DNA from: JAWKOK01 sp963848115
Lineage (GTDB): Bacteria; Chloroflexota; Anaerolineae; Caldilineales; Caldilineaceae
Reading direction: 5' to 3'
DNA: 64,000 nucleotides
Assembly: GCA_963848115.1 (NCBI GenBank)
Contig: CAWKCP010000005.1
Location: 248,001-312,000 of the forward strand
This document shows, in pieces, positions 17,712 through 27,785 of this stretch. Below the pieces are notes generated by a model that was given only the letters and a program-made list of their open reading frames with translations, was not told where the DNA came from and did not search any database. The translations under genes and the position numbers were made by a program. How positions within the stretch are numbered: position 1 is the first letter of the stretch; each line of letters starts with the position of its first letter.

Positions 17712-18659
17712 TCAATCACCTGAATTAATGCCGAGCCATTTCCGACGGCGGCGCGTGGGTGAACTGTCTCGTCGCCAGTTAAGAAGTGCGAGTCCGATGA
17801 AGATGATGATCATGCCGACGATCATGGTCGGCGTGATCTGTTCGCCCAGAAAGAGCGACCCGAGGATGACAGCAACAACCGGCAACACATACGATGTCTG
17901 CGAAGCCGAAGTGGCGCCGAAGCGCTTGATGATGTAGAAGCTCAGCCACATGCCGGTGAAGCTGCCGACCAGCGCAGCATAGACCAGCGCGACGTATCCG
18001 GTGGCAGTCACATTGCTGAGGTCATAGCCGACGGTGAAGTAGGTGATAGGAAGAAGGATCAGCGTTGCCGCAAACATGCGAATGCTGGCGACGTCCCATG
18101 AATTGGCGGTGCGCAGATAGCGCCGCGCATAGACGGACGCCGCAGCGCTCGAGGTAATGCCGATCAGCGCCCAGGCATAGCCGCGCCAGTCGGCCTCGGC
18201 AAGCTCGGCCAGGCCATTCTCGCCCTGAAGAAGCAACACGCTTGCGCCCGCAACCGCGACAACAATGCCCAACCCGATCTGCCAGGTCAACTGCTCATCG
18301 GGCAGAAAGACCTGGGCCAGAAGTACAGTCACGACCGGCCCCAACGTCAACAGCAGCGCGGTGACACCGCTCGACTGGTATTGGAGCGAACTAACGATAC
18401 AGGTCATGGAGACGGCTGTGCCGAAGATGCCAAAAACAGACGCCTTTCCCCAGAGCCGCGGATCTCGCGGCCAGGGGCGCTCGGCAATGATCCAGCCGCT
18501 GATGGCATAGACAATCAGATGCGCTGATGAGGCAATCAGCAGACGCAGACTGATATACGTTCGCGGGTCATATTGGCCGACGCTGAAACGAGAGACCACG
18601 AGCGTCGAACCCCAGAGAAATCCGAGTAGAACAACGTAGGGGATGGCTTTCGGTCGCAT
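17712..18659 (-). CDS. EamA-family (DMT) transporter, 315 aa
   Basis: Ten hydrophobic helices arranged as two EamA repeats: residues about 5-135 (VVLLGFLWGSTLVVSRFSVG ... IGLGIVVAVAGASVLLLQGE) and about 155-295 (YAWALIGITSSAAASVYARR ... MIVGMIIIFIGLALLNW). The C-terminus is a basic tail. EamA proteins export metabolites or drugs; the substrate is not visible. It is transcribed away from the Mrp operon and converges on DUF389. Confidence 0.85.
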   Translation of the reverse strand: MRPKAIPYVVLLGFLWGSTLVVSRFSVGQYDPRTYISLRLLIASSAHLIVYAISGWIIAERPWPRDPRLWGKASVFGIFGTAVSMTCIVSSLQYQSSGVTALLLTLGPVVTVLLAQVFLPDEQLTWQIGLGIVVAVAGASVLLLQGENGLAELAEADWRGYAWALIGITSSAAASVYARRYLRTANSWDVASIRMFAATLILLPITYFTVGYDLSNVTATGYVALVYAALVGSFTGMWLSFYIIKRFGATSASQTSYVLPVVAVILGSLFLGEQITPTMIVGMIIIFIGLALLNWRRDSSPTRRRRKWLGINSGD

Positions 18660-18989
18660 ACAGAAACGCTCTCAATCTTCATGAGCCGGAAAGGGCATTT
18701 GTCTACAAGAAACACCCCAAACGCCAATAGCCATTGATTGCCATATCGGCGATGGTGGTGTATCCTAGGCTCCAATTTGTGTGTTTTCATTTTGGGCAAT
18801 TTTCCGGTAGGCAGACCGCCTACCCATCGCATCATCATACTATATGGGATGCGGTCCGCCCGCAATTATCCTCTGGCCGACTTGCTGACGAAATTTGCGT
18901 TCGCAAGCTAGGCAAGAGTGTACGCTCTGAACCGATCGCCGGCCAGTTCGGCTAGGTTCACAGCGCTAGAATTGAAGTGAGTCCATCCT
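18660..18989. promoter_or_regulatory. Divergent intergenic region between EamA gene and mrpA
   Basis: 330 bp without a credible gene. It must hold the promoters of both the leftward EamA gene and the rightward Mrp operon. I cannot point to clear -35/-10 pairs or a terminator. Confidence 0.4.
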
Positions 18990-21418
18990 GTGCCCGTCTT
19001 ATTGCTCAGTCTGTTGTTGCTCAGCGCTACAGGCTTGTTGCTGTGGATTGTAAGACCCCACCGTTTTCGCTTCGCCGGCTGGTTGGCCGCGATCCCTCCC
19101 GCACTCGTCACCGCCTTGCAATTAAGCCAGCTTGTTCCCGTCAGCCAGGGCATCTTTCTCAACGAAGTCTATCCTTGGGCGCCCAGTCTCTGGCTGGAAG
19201 TGAACCTCTGGCTGGACGGTCTTGCGCTGCTCTTCGGCCTCATCATCACCGGCATTGGCACCGCGGTGGCGCTCTACACGGCCTACTATTTCGAAGACGA
19301 TGAACGGCAGGGATACTTCTATCTGCTGCTCTTCCTCTTCATGACCTCCATGCTGGGGTTGGTCTGGTCCAACAACCTGCTCACCCTCTTTGTCTTCTGG
19401 GAGGGCACGAGCATCACCAGCTATCTGCTCATCGCCTTCAAGACCAAGGATCCGGCCTCGTTGAAGGGTGGCCGCACCGCCTTTGTGGTCACCGGCTTTG
19501 GCGGCCTGGCCATGCTCGCCGGCTTCACCCTGATCGGCGTGGAGACGGGCACGCTCAACATCGCCGAATTGCTCAGTATGGACTTGACGACGAATCCATA
19601 CTATCCGATTTTTCTTGGCCTCATCCTGTTGGGGGCGTTCACCAAATCGGCACAGTTCCCATTCCATTTCTGGCTGCCGGGGGCCATGGCTGCGCCTACG
19701 CCGGCCAGCGCCTACCTGCACTCGGCCACCATGGTCAAAGCCGGCGTCTTCTTGCTGGCACGCCTGCATCCCACCCTCAGTGACAGCCCGCTCTGGTTCT
19801 GGACGCTGCTGATCGTTGGCGGCATCACCATGCTGCTGGGCGCGATCAGCGCCATTCGTTACTACGACATGAAGGCGCTGCTGGCCTACGCCACCGTCAG
19901 CCAACTGGGCGTGCTGGTGATGCTGCTTGCCTTCCAGGGCGAAGAGGCCTACATCGCCGTAGCCGTCGGTATCCTGGCCCATGCGCTCTACAAGGGGCCG
20001 CTCTTTATGGTGGCCGGCATCGTCGACCACGCCACCGGCACGCGTGATCTGAGACGGCTTGGCCGGGCTGGCGCGCCCGCTGCTCTGGGTCACGGTGACG
20101 GCCACGCTGGCCGGGCTCTCCTTGGCCGGCATCCCGCCCACATTCGGCTTCGTGGCCAAGGAGACCTTGCTGGAGACGCTCTATCATTACATGGAGCATG
20201 GTGATCAGGCCGTGGGTGCGCTGGCGTTGGTTGCAGCACTGATCGTAGGCGCCTTCTTTGTGGCCGCCAGCTTCACCCTGCTCTGGGAGGCCTTCTATCG
20301 AAAGCAGGCCGACTCAGATGATCCGGCCCATGTCCATCACAAGCCGGCATTTTCCTTTGTGGCAGGGCCGCTTGCGCTTACCCTGATCGGCGCGGCAATA
20401 CCCTTGACGCTCAGCCAGGCTGGAAGTCTGCTCTTCGTGCCGGCGGCGTCCTCCATTGGCCATGAAGAGATCCATGTTCACCTCAAGCTCTGGCACGGCC
20501 TGACGCCCATCTTTGGGTTAAGCATGGTCGCCATTGCCTCCGGTATCGGCCTCTTTTTCATACGCAGTTGGCTGCGCAGAGTCCTGAACGCTTTGCCCGC
20601 CAAACTCTCCGGCGACTACGGCTTTGGTCGCATCGACAAGGGCATGTACGCATTGGCCGACTGGTCGACGAAGACTGTGCAGGGCGGCACGTTGGCGTCC
20701 CAGGCCAGCATCGTTATGTTGATCGGCATTTCGGTTCTCTTCTTCTCCGTCGTCAACTGGGACTTGATTCCATCCATCGGCATCGAGTGGGCATCGGGCA
20801 TGATTGCCTACGAAGTGCTCACGGTGGCGATGATCATCTTTGCCTCTCTGGTGACCGTGCGTGCGCAGACGCGCCTGACCGGCATTGTCAGCCATTGGCG
20901 TGGTCGGCATCGGCGTCACACTTTTCTTCGTCTTCTTCAGCGCGCCCGATCTGGCGCTGACGCAGCTACTGGTCGAAGTGCTGACCGTCGTGCTGCTCAT
21001 CCTGGTCTTCTATCGCATCCCGCCGGAGACGCGGCCGGATATGGGCGTCAGCGTTGTAACACGTAACTGGGTGATGGCGATCCTGGCCGGCATCTTCGGC
21101 TTCACGCTGGCGCTGGTGGCATCGGGCGGCGCCTACGCACCGTCCATCAGCGACTACTTCCTGCTCAATTCGATTGCCGGCGGGCACGGGGCCAATGTGG
21201 TCAATGTGATCCTGGTCGACTTCCGCGGCTACGATACCATGGGCGAGATGACAGTCCTGGCCATCGCTGCGCTGGGCGGTTACGCGCTGTTGCGCTCTCC
21301 CCGCTTCCAGGTGCTTCGCAAGGAGCCTCGACCGGAACCGAAACCGTCAGAGAAGGACGCAGCGGCTCCAGGACAGATTGTCGAAGATCCCGCCGAAAGT
21401 GAGGGTGACGCCAAATGA
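18990..21418 (+). CDS. mrpA: Mrp Na+/H+ antiporter subunit A, two frameshifts
   Basis: A GTG at 18990 opens a proton-pumping-type membrane subunit. It carries AAPTPASAYLHSATMVKAGV, the conserved proton-channel segment shared with respiratory complex I NuoL, and RYYDMKALLAYATVSQLGVL. One extra C near 20066 (DLRRLG to LARPLLWVTV) and one extra G near 20893 (RLT to SAIGVVGIG) break the frame. After them the MrpA tail follows: DLALTQLLVEVLTVVLLILV and the MbhE-like NVVNVILVDFRGYDTMGEM. Restored length is about 808 residues, normal for MrpA. With the B-G subunits it exchanges Na+ for H+ across the membrane. Confidence 0.88.
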
Positions 21419-21843
21419 CCGAACGGTACCTTCGCCTACTCGACCACTTCCTCACCCCCATCATCATGATCCTCGCCATCTTTCTATTGCTGCGCGGCCA
21501 CAACAGCCCCGGCGGCGGCTTCATTGCCGGGCTTGTCGTAGCAGCGGTGCTGCAATTGCAGATCATGAGCCGCGGCGAGGCCTTGGTTCGCACCAGCATA
21601 GGCCGATATCTGCATCCAATGATGGGATTTGGGCTCTTCTTGTCAGCGACTGCTGCTTCGCTGGGCATCCTCTATGGCGGCTTCTTCAAGGGCGTCTGGT
21701 GGCATATGCCGCTGGGTCTGCTCGAATTTGATTTTGGCACGCCGGTCGCGTTCGATATCGGCGTCTTTCTGGTCGTGGTGTCGGTTGTGACCTCATTCTT
21801 GCTAGGACTCAGCCCCCAGGAGAAGGAGGGCGCCCGTGAATAG
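21415..21843 (+). CDS. mrpB: Mrp antiporter subunit B, 142 aa
   Basis: The ATG overlaps the mrpA stop (ATGA). Four helices with the MrpB signature LLRGHNSPGGGFIAGLVVAA and a final DFGTPVAFDIGVFLVVVSVV. Complete length for the family. Part of the Mrp complex; its end overlaps the GTG start of mrpC. Confidence 0.88.
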   Translation: MTERYLRLLDHFLTPIIMILAIFLLLRGHNSPGGGFIAGLVVAAVLQLQIMSRGEALVRTSIGRYLHPMMGFGLFLSATAASLGILYGGFFKGVWWHMPLGLLEFDFGTPVAFDIGVFLVVVSVVTSFLLGLSPQEKEGARE

Positions 21844-22201
21844 TGCAATATTCGCCCTGGGCGTTGGCATGCTCTTTGCAACCGGGACCTTTCTGGTGTT
21901 GCGCCGGCGTCCGATCAAGTTGCTGCTGGGACTTGGCCTGCTGACCCATGGCGTCAATCTGCTGATCTTTAGCACTGCAGCCAAGTCGATCGGCCTGCCG
22001 CCCATCGAGGACAAGGCTACGTTCAGCGGCGACATCGCGCCGTACGTCGATCCCCTGCCCCAGGCGCTGATCCTGACCGCCATCGTCATCAGTTTCGGCA
22101 TCACGGCCTTCATCGTGATGTTGATCAACCGCCGCCACACGATCATGGAAGAATCCGGCGATGTCGCTGGTGAGCGCCATCGATCCCTTTGCACCGTTTG
22201 A
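21836..22201 (+). CDS. mrpC: Mrp antiporter subunit C, 121 aa
   Basis: GTG 21836 lies inside the end of mrpB. The sequence is a NuoK-like three-helix subunit: LRRRPIKLLLGLGLLTHGVN, then DPLPQALILTAIVISFGITA, the conserved acidic/proline region of MrpC. The frame stops at 22199-22201. A second frame from about 22161 continues with AIDPFAPFEHYISGLDSHLD up to TGA 22323-22325, which looks like a longer native C-terminal tail reached by another one-base shift. The core fold is unaffected. Confidence 0.85.
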   Translation: MNSAIFALGVGMLFATGTFLVLRRRPIKLLLGLGLLTHGVNLLIFSTAAKSIGLPPIEDKATFSGDIAPYVDPLPQALILTAIVISFGITAFIVMLINRRHTIMEESGDVAGERHRSLCTV

Positions 22202-22381
22202 ACACTACATAAGCGGGCTTGACAGTCACCTGGACGACTATGAGTGGTTGGGCTATTCGCTTGAGGACGAAGTGCAAGAGAACAGCGATTTAGAGAACGA
22301 CCGAGAACGACAGAGAACGAAGTGAATGAGGATGAAGTGCAGGCGGACCCAGATGGAAACAACAATGGAGGGGCCGGCTAA

Positions 22382-24010
22382 ATGGCGCTGAATCCCAACT
22401 GGCTGGTCGCCCCCATCGTGATTCCAATGATCTGCGCCGCGCTGGGCTTGACCGTGCGCCACTGGAGCTACTCGCGCACGGCCCGCATTCAGCGCGGCCT
22501 GTCGATGACGGCTGTGACGCTCAATCTACTGGTAGCGATTGCCATCCTTGTCTACACCATCGGCGGCGACCAGCGCCTGGTCCTGCAAGCGGGTCAATGG
22601 CCCGCGCCCTTCGGCATCACACTCTTTGCCGACGGACTGAGCGCCATCATGCTGACGTTGACCGGCATCCTTGCCGCGGCCACGGTGAGCTATGCCATGG
22701 GCACGTTGGATGACCGCGAGCGCATGAACTTCCACCCGCTGCTGCTCTTCCTGCTCATGGGCGTCAACGGGGCCTTTCTGGCAGGCGATCTCTTCAATCT
22801 CTACGTCTTCTTCGAAGTATTGCTCATGGCCAGTTTCGTGTTGCTCACCCTGGGCGGACAGCCGGGTCAGATCAATGGCGGCATCCGTTATGTCGTGTTG
22901 AACTTGCTGGCGTCGATCCTCTTCCTGACGGCGGCGGCCATCACCTATGGTTCGCTGGGCACATTGAACATGGCGCACATTGCGTCGCGCATGCATCTGG
23001 CGCCGGAGGGCATTCAGATGTTGCTGGCCGGCCTCTTCCTGGTCGTCTTCAGCAGCAAGGCCGCACTGTTCCCGCTCTTCTTCTGGCTGCCGAGCAGCTA
23101 TCATACGCCTCACCCGGCGGTCACGGCCTTCTTCGGCGGCCTGTTGACCAAGGTCGGCATCTATTCGCTCTACCGTGTCTTTCCCCTGCTCTTCCCGACC
23201 TTTCTCATCGCCTGGCAACCGCTGATCTTGACGATTGCAGGCCTCACCATGTTTGTCGGCGTGTCATGGGCGCCATGTCCGTGGGCACGGTGCGCCGCGT
23301 GCTCAGCTTTCACATCATCAGCCAGGTCGGCTATATGGTCATGGGGCTGGGGCTGGCAGCCACCGGTGACCCTGTGCTGGCCGGCTTTGCCTTGTCCGCA
23401 GGCATTCTCTACCTGGTCCACCACATGATCGTCAAGAGTGCGCTGCTCATGGCCGGCGGCGCCGCTGAACTCGAAATGGGCACAGGCAGTCTCTCGCCCG
23501 GCTATCTGGGCGGCATCATCGGACAGCGGCCTGCGCTGGCGACGCTCTTCTTCATTGCCGCCTTCTCGCTGGCCGGCATTCCGCCGTCAAGCGGCTTTGT
23601 GAGCAAGCTGAGCCTGCTCGAGAGTGCGTTCGGCAGCGCGCATTGGGCCATTGCCGCCATCGCCCTGCTTGTGAGTCTTCTGACCATGATGAGCATGATC
23701 CGGCTCTGGCAGAAGGGCTTTGCCGGCAAAGTCCGAGCATGCGCCGGCTGTGCATGCGCCGCTTGCACACAGTCGGCGAAAATGGCTCACATTGACACCG
23801 ATTGCCGTTCTTGTCATACTGAGTCTATCGATCGGTATCTTTGCTCAACCCGTCTTCAACATGTCGAGCGTGGCCGCACAGCAGGTCCTGGACCGCGAGG
23901 GCTACATTGCGGCCGTGGATCCCATCGAAGGCATTCCGGAAGTCTCGTCAGGACATAGCCGAAGAGGAAGAAGGGCATGGAGGGGCATAGCGAGGAAAAC
24001 GTTGAAGTGA
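22382..24010 (+). CDS. mrpD: Mrp antiporter subunit D, two frameshifts
   Basis: The ATG follows a GGAGGGG site. The protein is a NuoN/NuoM-like proton-translocating subunit with FNLYVFFEVLLMASFVLLTL, SKAALFPLFFWLPSSYHTPH and SFHIISQVGYMVMGLGLAAT. The frame moves at about 23258 (VGV to MGAMSVGTVRR; net +2 or -1) and again near 23727, where one extra A switches to KSEHAPAVHAPLAHSRR and the final helix (LTPIAVLVILSLSIGIFAQP). Restored length is about 540 residues. A short acidic frame at 23977-24093 with a 12-bp repeat (GTTGAGGTCGAC) may be an extended tail reached by a further shift. Confidence 0.85.
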
Positions 24011-24095
24011 GGATACTGATTGAAGTGGAGGAGGGCGTTGAGGTCGACGTTGAGGTCGACGTTGAGACTGGGGTAGAGGAGGCAAGTCACTAGCC

Positions 24096-24597
24096 ATGTT
24101 GCTGCTCTTTTTCTTCAACGTCTTTCTGGCATTGCTCTGGATCATTCTTTTTCAGAGCAGCAGCCTCATCGATTTTGTCGTTGGCTTTCGTGGTCTCTTT
24201 TGTTCTGCTCTCCATCTTCGAACGACGTTATGGTCGCACCGGACTCTATGCCCTGGCTTTCTTGGTCAACGTGCTCTGGCAGGTTATCGTCAGCAGCGTC
24301 GAGGTGGCCTGGGTGCTGATCCAGCCACGCCTGAAGATCGCGCCCGGCATTGTGGCCGTCCCGCTGGACGTGACCCAGGATTTTCAGATCGCCACCTTGG
24401 CCTCTGCCATCACGTTGACGCCGGGCACATTGAGCGTCGACGTGGGCCGTGATACGGTGACCGGCGGGCAGGTGCTCTTTGTGCACACGCTCTTCACCGA
24501 CGATCCGGAGAGACTGCGCCGCCAGATTAAGGGTGGATTCGAACGCTACATCCTGGAGATCAGCCAGGGTGGCCGCAGAGAGAGCGAGACGACCTGA
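24096..24597 (+). CDS. mrpE: Mrp antiporter subunit E, one frameshift
   Basis: The N-terminal frame gives two helices (LLLFFFNVFLALLWIILFQS, then IDFVVGF). One extra C near 24193 moves to FVVSFVLLSIFERRYGRTGL, and the family ending follows (ALVLIQPRLKIAPGIVAVPL-like segment, then ITLTPGTLSVDVGRD and LFVHTLFTDD). Restored length is about 166 residues, typical of MrpE. The TGA at 24595-24597 overlaps the mrpF start (TGATG). Confidence 0.85.
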
Positions 24598-24887
24598 TGG
24601 AGACCAGCTTCTTTCTACGCAGCCTGGACATTCTCATCACGTTGCTGATGATCTCCATGTTGCTCGCCTCCTGGCGGCTCTATCGAGGGCCAAATACGCC
24701 AAATCGTACCGTCGCCTTCGACCTGATCGCCATCCACGCCGTCGGCGTCTTTGCGCTCTTCGCCATTCGTCTGGGGTCAATCGATCTGCTTGACGGCGCC
24801 ATCATTACTGCCGTTTTGGGTTTTCTCGGCGCCATGATGTTTGCCCGCTATTTGGAGCAGTCCGATCAGGAAGATCTGGAAGGATGA
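24597..24887 (+). CDS. mrpF: Mrp antiporter subunit F, 96 aa
   Basis: Starts on the last base of mrpE's stop. Three helices with the MrpF motif RLYRGPNTPNRTVAFDLIAI and ITAVLGFLGAMMFARYLE. Complete. In most Mrp operons mrpG follows directly; here a CPA2 antiporter, a PII-like gene and a CBS gene come first. Confidence 0.87.
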   Translation: METSFFLRSLDILITLLMISMLLASWRLYRGPNTPNRTVAFDLIAIHAVGVFALFAIRLGSIDLLDGAIITAVLGFLGAMMFARYLEQSDQEDLEG

Positions 24888-24934
24888 CGAGGGGTAGATG
24901 AATCAAGGCTCTTGGAGGAGAAAAACGTAATCCG

Positions 24935-24992
24935 TAATTCGTAAAGAGTTGCACCATGTAGAATGCCACTACTCATTACGCAGTACGAATTA
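24935..24992. repeat. Imperfect inverted repeat between mrpF and CPA2 gene
   Basis: TAATTCGTA (24935-24943) pairs with TACGAATTA (24984-24992), with further partial pairing of CGTAAT and ATTACG. It resembles a degenerate dispersed palindrome within the operon gap; a related TGCGTAATGCG stretch occurs near 29977. Confidence 0.5.
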
Positions 24993-25063
24993 CTCGTTGC
25001 CACGCCAGGAGCACCAACCAGATTGAGTCCGGTCATGGAAGACCGACCAGAAACGAGGGCCCC

Positions 25064-26303
25064 GTGAGCGAGTTCCTTACTTTTATTCTGGCTGTGGCGA
25101 TCATTATCACCGCGGCGAAGTTCGGCGGCTATCTCAGCGTCAAGGCTGGCCAGCCGTCGGTACTCGGCGAATTGATTGTCGGTATCATTCTCGGTCCCAC
25201 TGTGCTCGATATGTTGCATGCCTGGCCAGTCTTCGCCCACAGCGAAGGGCTGGGCGAAGTACTGAAGTTGATGGCCGAGTTGGGCGTCATCTTCCTGATG
25301 ATGTTGGCCGGCCTGGAACTACACCTGGAAGAATTACTCAGGGCGGGCAAGGTGTCGGCGCTGTCTGGAACCATCGGCGTCTTTCTGCCCCTGATCCTAG
25401 GCTACTACACGGCGATTTTCTTTGGCGCCGGCACATCGGAAGCGGTCTTTATCGGACTGGCCCTGGCAGCGACAAGCGTCAGCATTTCGGCGCAAACGCT
25501 GATGGAGTTGAACGTGCTGCGCTCGCGTGTGGGTCTGGCGTTGTTGGGTGCGGCGGTCTTTGACGATATCCTGGCGATTCTGTTGCTCTCCATCGGGGCC
25601 ATTGTCTTCGGCGGCGCCATGGGCGGCTACGGCTGATATTGGGCTGACCGTGCTCAGAATGGTCGGCTTTCTGGTGGCGGCATCGCTTGTCGGCCTTTAT
25701 CTGATTCCGCCGCTGGCGAGTTTCTCCGCCCGGTTGCCGATCAGTCGCAGATTGCTCTCGTTTGTTGTGGTTGCAACCCTGATTTTCGCATGGGCCGCTG
25801 AGTACATCGGCGGCATGGCGGCCATCACAGGGGCCTTTATGGTCGGACTCTTCCTCGCACGTACGCCCTACAAGGCGCGTATCGAAGCGGGGATCACGGC
25901 GTTGGCCTATGGCTTCTTTGTGCCGATCTTTTTTGTCAATATTGGCCTTGAGGCAAACATGCGCGGCATTAGCGGCAGCGCCTGGTGGTTTGCCATCGCC
26001 ATCACCGTGGTCGCTATCCTGAGCAAGATCATCGGGTGCGGCGCCGGCGGACTGATGAGCGGATTTAGCCGCAAAGAGTCGTTACGATTGGGCATCGGCA
26101 TGGTCTCACGCGGCGAAGTAGGCCTGATTGTGGCTTCATTTGCCGTAGCGCAGGGCCTGCTATCGCCGGCGAATTTCTCCATCGTGGTCTTTATGGTGAT
26201 CATGGCGACGCTGGTCACTCCGCCCATGTTGCGTTGGTCCTATGCGAGCGAGCGTCAGGATCGAAGGGAGTCGAAGCGGACGACGAGTGATTGGTGGCAG
26301 TGA
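25064..26303 (+). CDS. CPA2-family (Kef/NapA-type) cation/proton antiporter, one frameshift
   Basis: A GTG at 25064 opens an Na+/H+-exchanger-type protein of about 412 residues: ILAVAIIITAAKFGGYLSVK, PSVLGELIVGIILGPTVLDM, then AVFDDILAILLLSIGAIVFG with the Asp-Asp pair of the CPA2 ion site. One extra T near 25635 shifts to DIGLTVLRMVGFLVAASLVG and the remaining helices, including MVSRGEVGLIVASFAVAQG. No TrkA-N regulatory domain is attached; regulation may instead come from the PII-like and CBS proteins encoded next. It likely moves Na+ or K+ against H+. Confidence 0.83.
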
Positions 26304-26350
26304 CAAGACAAAGTGATCACCCGAGTACCTTGTAAGAGACGGAGGATATC

Positions 26351-26728
26351 ATGGATCGCATGGTGATGTTGGTCATGGAACGGTTCGGCAAGACCACGGA
26401 AGTCATGGAGGCATGGCAAGCAGCCGGCGTCTCGGGCATCACAGTCTGGGAGAGTCGCGGCCGCGGGCGCATGCATGCAGATGCGGGCTTGCGCGACGAT
26501 TTTCCGATCATCCCGAGCCTGGCGACCCTGCTCCGGACACAGGAAGAGGAACATCGAACGATCTTCACGCTGGTCGATGGCGATGAGATGGTGGATCGGC
26601 TGATTGAAATAACCGAAGAGATCACCGGCGGACTCGATGGACCCAACAAAGGCATTTTACTCGTGCTGCCGGTCTTGCGTACGGTAGGCGTACTGCCGGC
26701 AAAAGTCCAGCCCGAGTCTGACGGATAG
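26351..26728 (+). CDS. PII-like signalling protein, 125 aa
   Basis: A GGAGG site lies 6 bases before the ATG. The fold pattern beta-alpha-beta-beta-alpha-beta (RMVMLVMERFGKTTEVMEAW, GVSGITVWESRGRGR, HRTIFTLVDGDEMVDRLIEI, NKGILLVLPVLRTVGV) and the length match GlnB/PII-like trimers. The canonical T-loop uridylylation Tyr is not evident, so classical nitrogen signalling is unlikely. PII-like proteins beside transporters commonly bind adenine nucleotides or bicarbonate and gate the transporter. A gating role on the CPA2 or Mrp antiporter is inference from position. Confidence 0.7.
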   Translation: MDRMVMLVMERFGKTTEVMEAWQAAGVSGITVWESRGRGRMHADAGLRDDFPIIPSLATLLRTQEEEHRTIFTLVDGDEMVDRLIEITEEITGGLDGPNKGILLVLPVLRTVGVLPAKVQPESDG

Positions 26729-26818
26729 CGCTCGTATTCATCCTAATGTTTTGGGTCTGTTTAACGTGTCTGCTATCAAGTACGAGTACGAGCTGATAGC
26801 GAGGAATTGGAGAAAAGC

Positions 26819-27295
26819 ATGAAACGAACATCTGTTGCTGAAGTCAGCGCGCTGTCGACCATGAAGGCGCTGGTCCTGCCGGAAAAGACGCCGTTGGCCG
26901 AAGCCATTGACAGTTTTGCATCCAACGAGGGGCAGCATGGCATCTTCCTCAGTGGGGAAGACGGCAAACTGGCCGGTGTCGTGAACAATGCGGACCTGCT
27001 GGATTGGGCGCGTCTCCAGTTCGACGTCATGCCCGGCGATCCGTTGGCGGTCGGCAAGGTGCGGCGGTTAATGTCGGCCAAGAACATCTCCGATCTGGCG
27101 GGGCGCAACAGCAAGCGCATGTCCGTTACCGTTACGGAAACGCTGGCCGACGCGCTGGAGCGCATGGCGACCTTTGAACTTGAAGACATCGCCGTACTTG
27201 ACGAAGACGGCCGCATCGTCAACGATCTACGGCTGAGCGAAGTGCTCTCCTTTGCTCTACGCGTCCAACGCGGTCATGAAACAGATTCATCCTAA
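26819..27295 (+). CDS. Tandem CBS-domain protein, 158 aa
   Basis: Start chosen at ATG 26819, with TTGGAG upstream. Two CBS motifs fill the protein: about residues 10-65 (LSTMKALVLPEKTPLAEAID ... GIFLSGEDGKLAGVVNNADL) and about 90-150 (MSVTVTETLADALERMATFE ... IAVLDEDGRIVNDLRLSEVL). CBS pairs bind AMP, ATP or SAM and usually regulate a partner protein. Lying between a PII-like gene and mrpG, it likely tunes ion exchange to energy state, which is inference. Confidence 0.82.
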   Translation: MKRTSVAEVSALSTMKALVLPEKTPLAEAIDSFASNEGQHGIFLSGEDGKLAGVVNNADLLDWARLQFDVMPGDPLAVGKVRRLMSAKNISDLAGRNSKRMSVTVTETLADALERMATFELEDIAVLDEDGRIVNDLRLSEVLSFALRVQRGHETDSS

Positions 27296-27301
27296 CAGCC
27301 T

Positions 27302-27731
27302 ATGTCATTCACACTGCACTATCCAGAGACCATCGTTCTCATCTTGGCGGCGATCTGGCGTTGCCTTCATGCTGATCAGTTCCATCGGCGTCATCCGCCT
27401 GCCGGATGTGCTCTCGCGCATGCATGCCGTCGGCAAAGCGGGGACGCTCGGCATCAGCGCCCTGCTCCTGAGCGCCGGCCTCTTCTTCCAAAACGGCCAG
27501 ATCTGGCTCATGGTCGCCCTCATTGCGCTCTTCTTCGTGACTGCGCCCATCTCTACCGCGGCCATGGCGCGTGCGGCCTATCGCACTCGGCTGCACAAGC
27601 GCGAGGATCTCGTCTACAACGACATGGCAGATCCTCGATATGAGACGAGTGAGGAGATCGAAGGAAGAAGATGGACGGAAGAGCCGGAGCCAACCAATCG
27701 TCAATGCGGAATCGTGAAAGAGAACGATTGA
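27302..27731 (+). CDS. mrpG: Mrp antiporter subunit G, one frameshift
   Basis: ATG 27302 lies 7 bp after the CBS stop. The first helix (YPETIVLILAAI) is in one frame. One extra T near 27353 moves to GVAFMLISSIGVIRLPDVLS, the MrpG hallmark R-L-P-D-x-x-S-R-x-H, followed by AGTLGISALLLSAGLFFQNG and TAPISTAAMARAAYRTRLHK. About 142 residues with an acidic tail. It closes the split Mrp operon. Confidence 0.85.
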
Positions 27732-27785
27732 CCCGACTCTCTCAAATTTCCCCTGTCGAGAACCATCTCACAAGGAATGATCTCA

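Noticed and set aside
19122..20159. A 345-codon reverse frame opposite mrpA
   Set aside because: It is the antisense of a conserved antiporter gene, rich in His, Gln and Glu with no domain.
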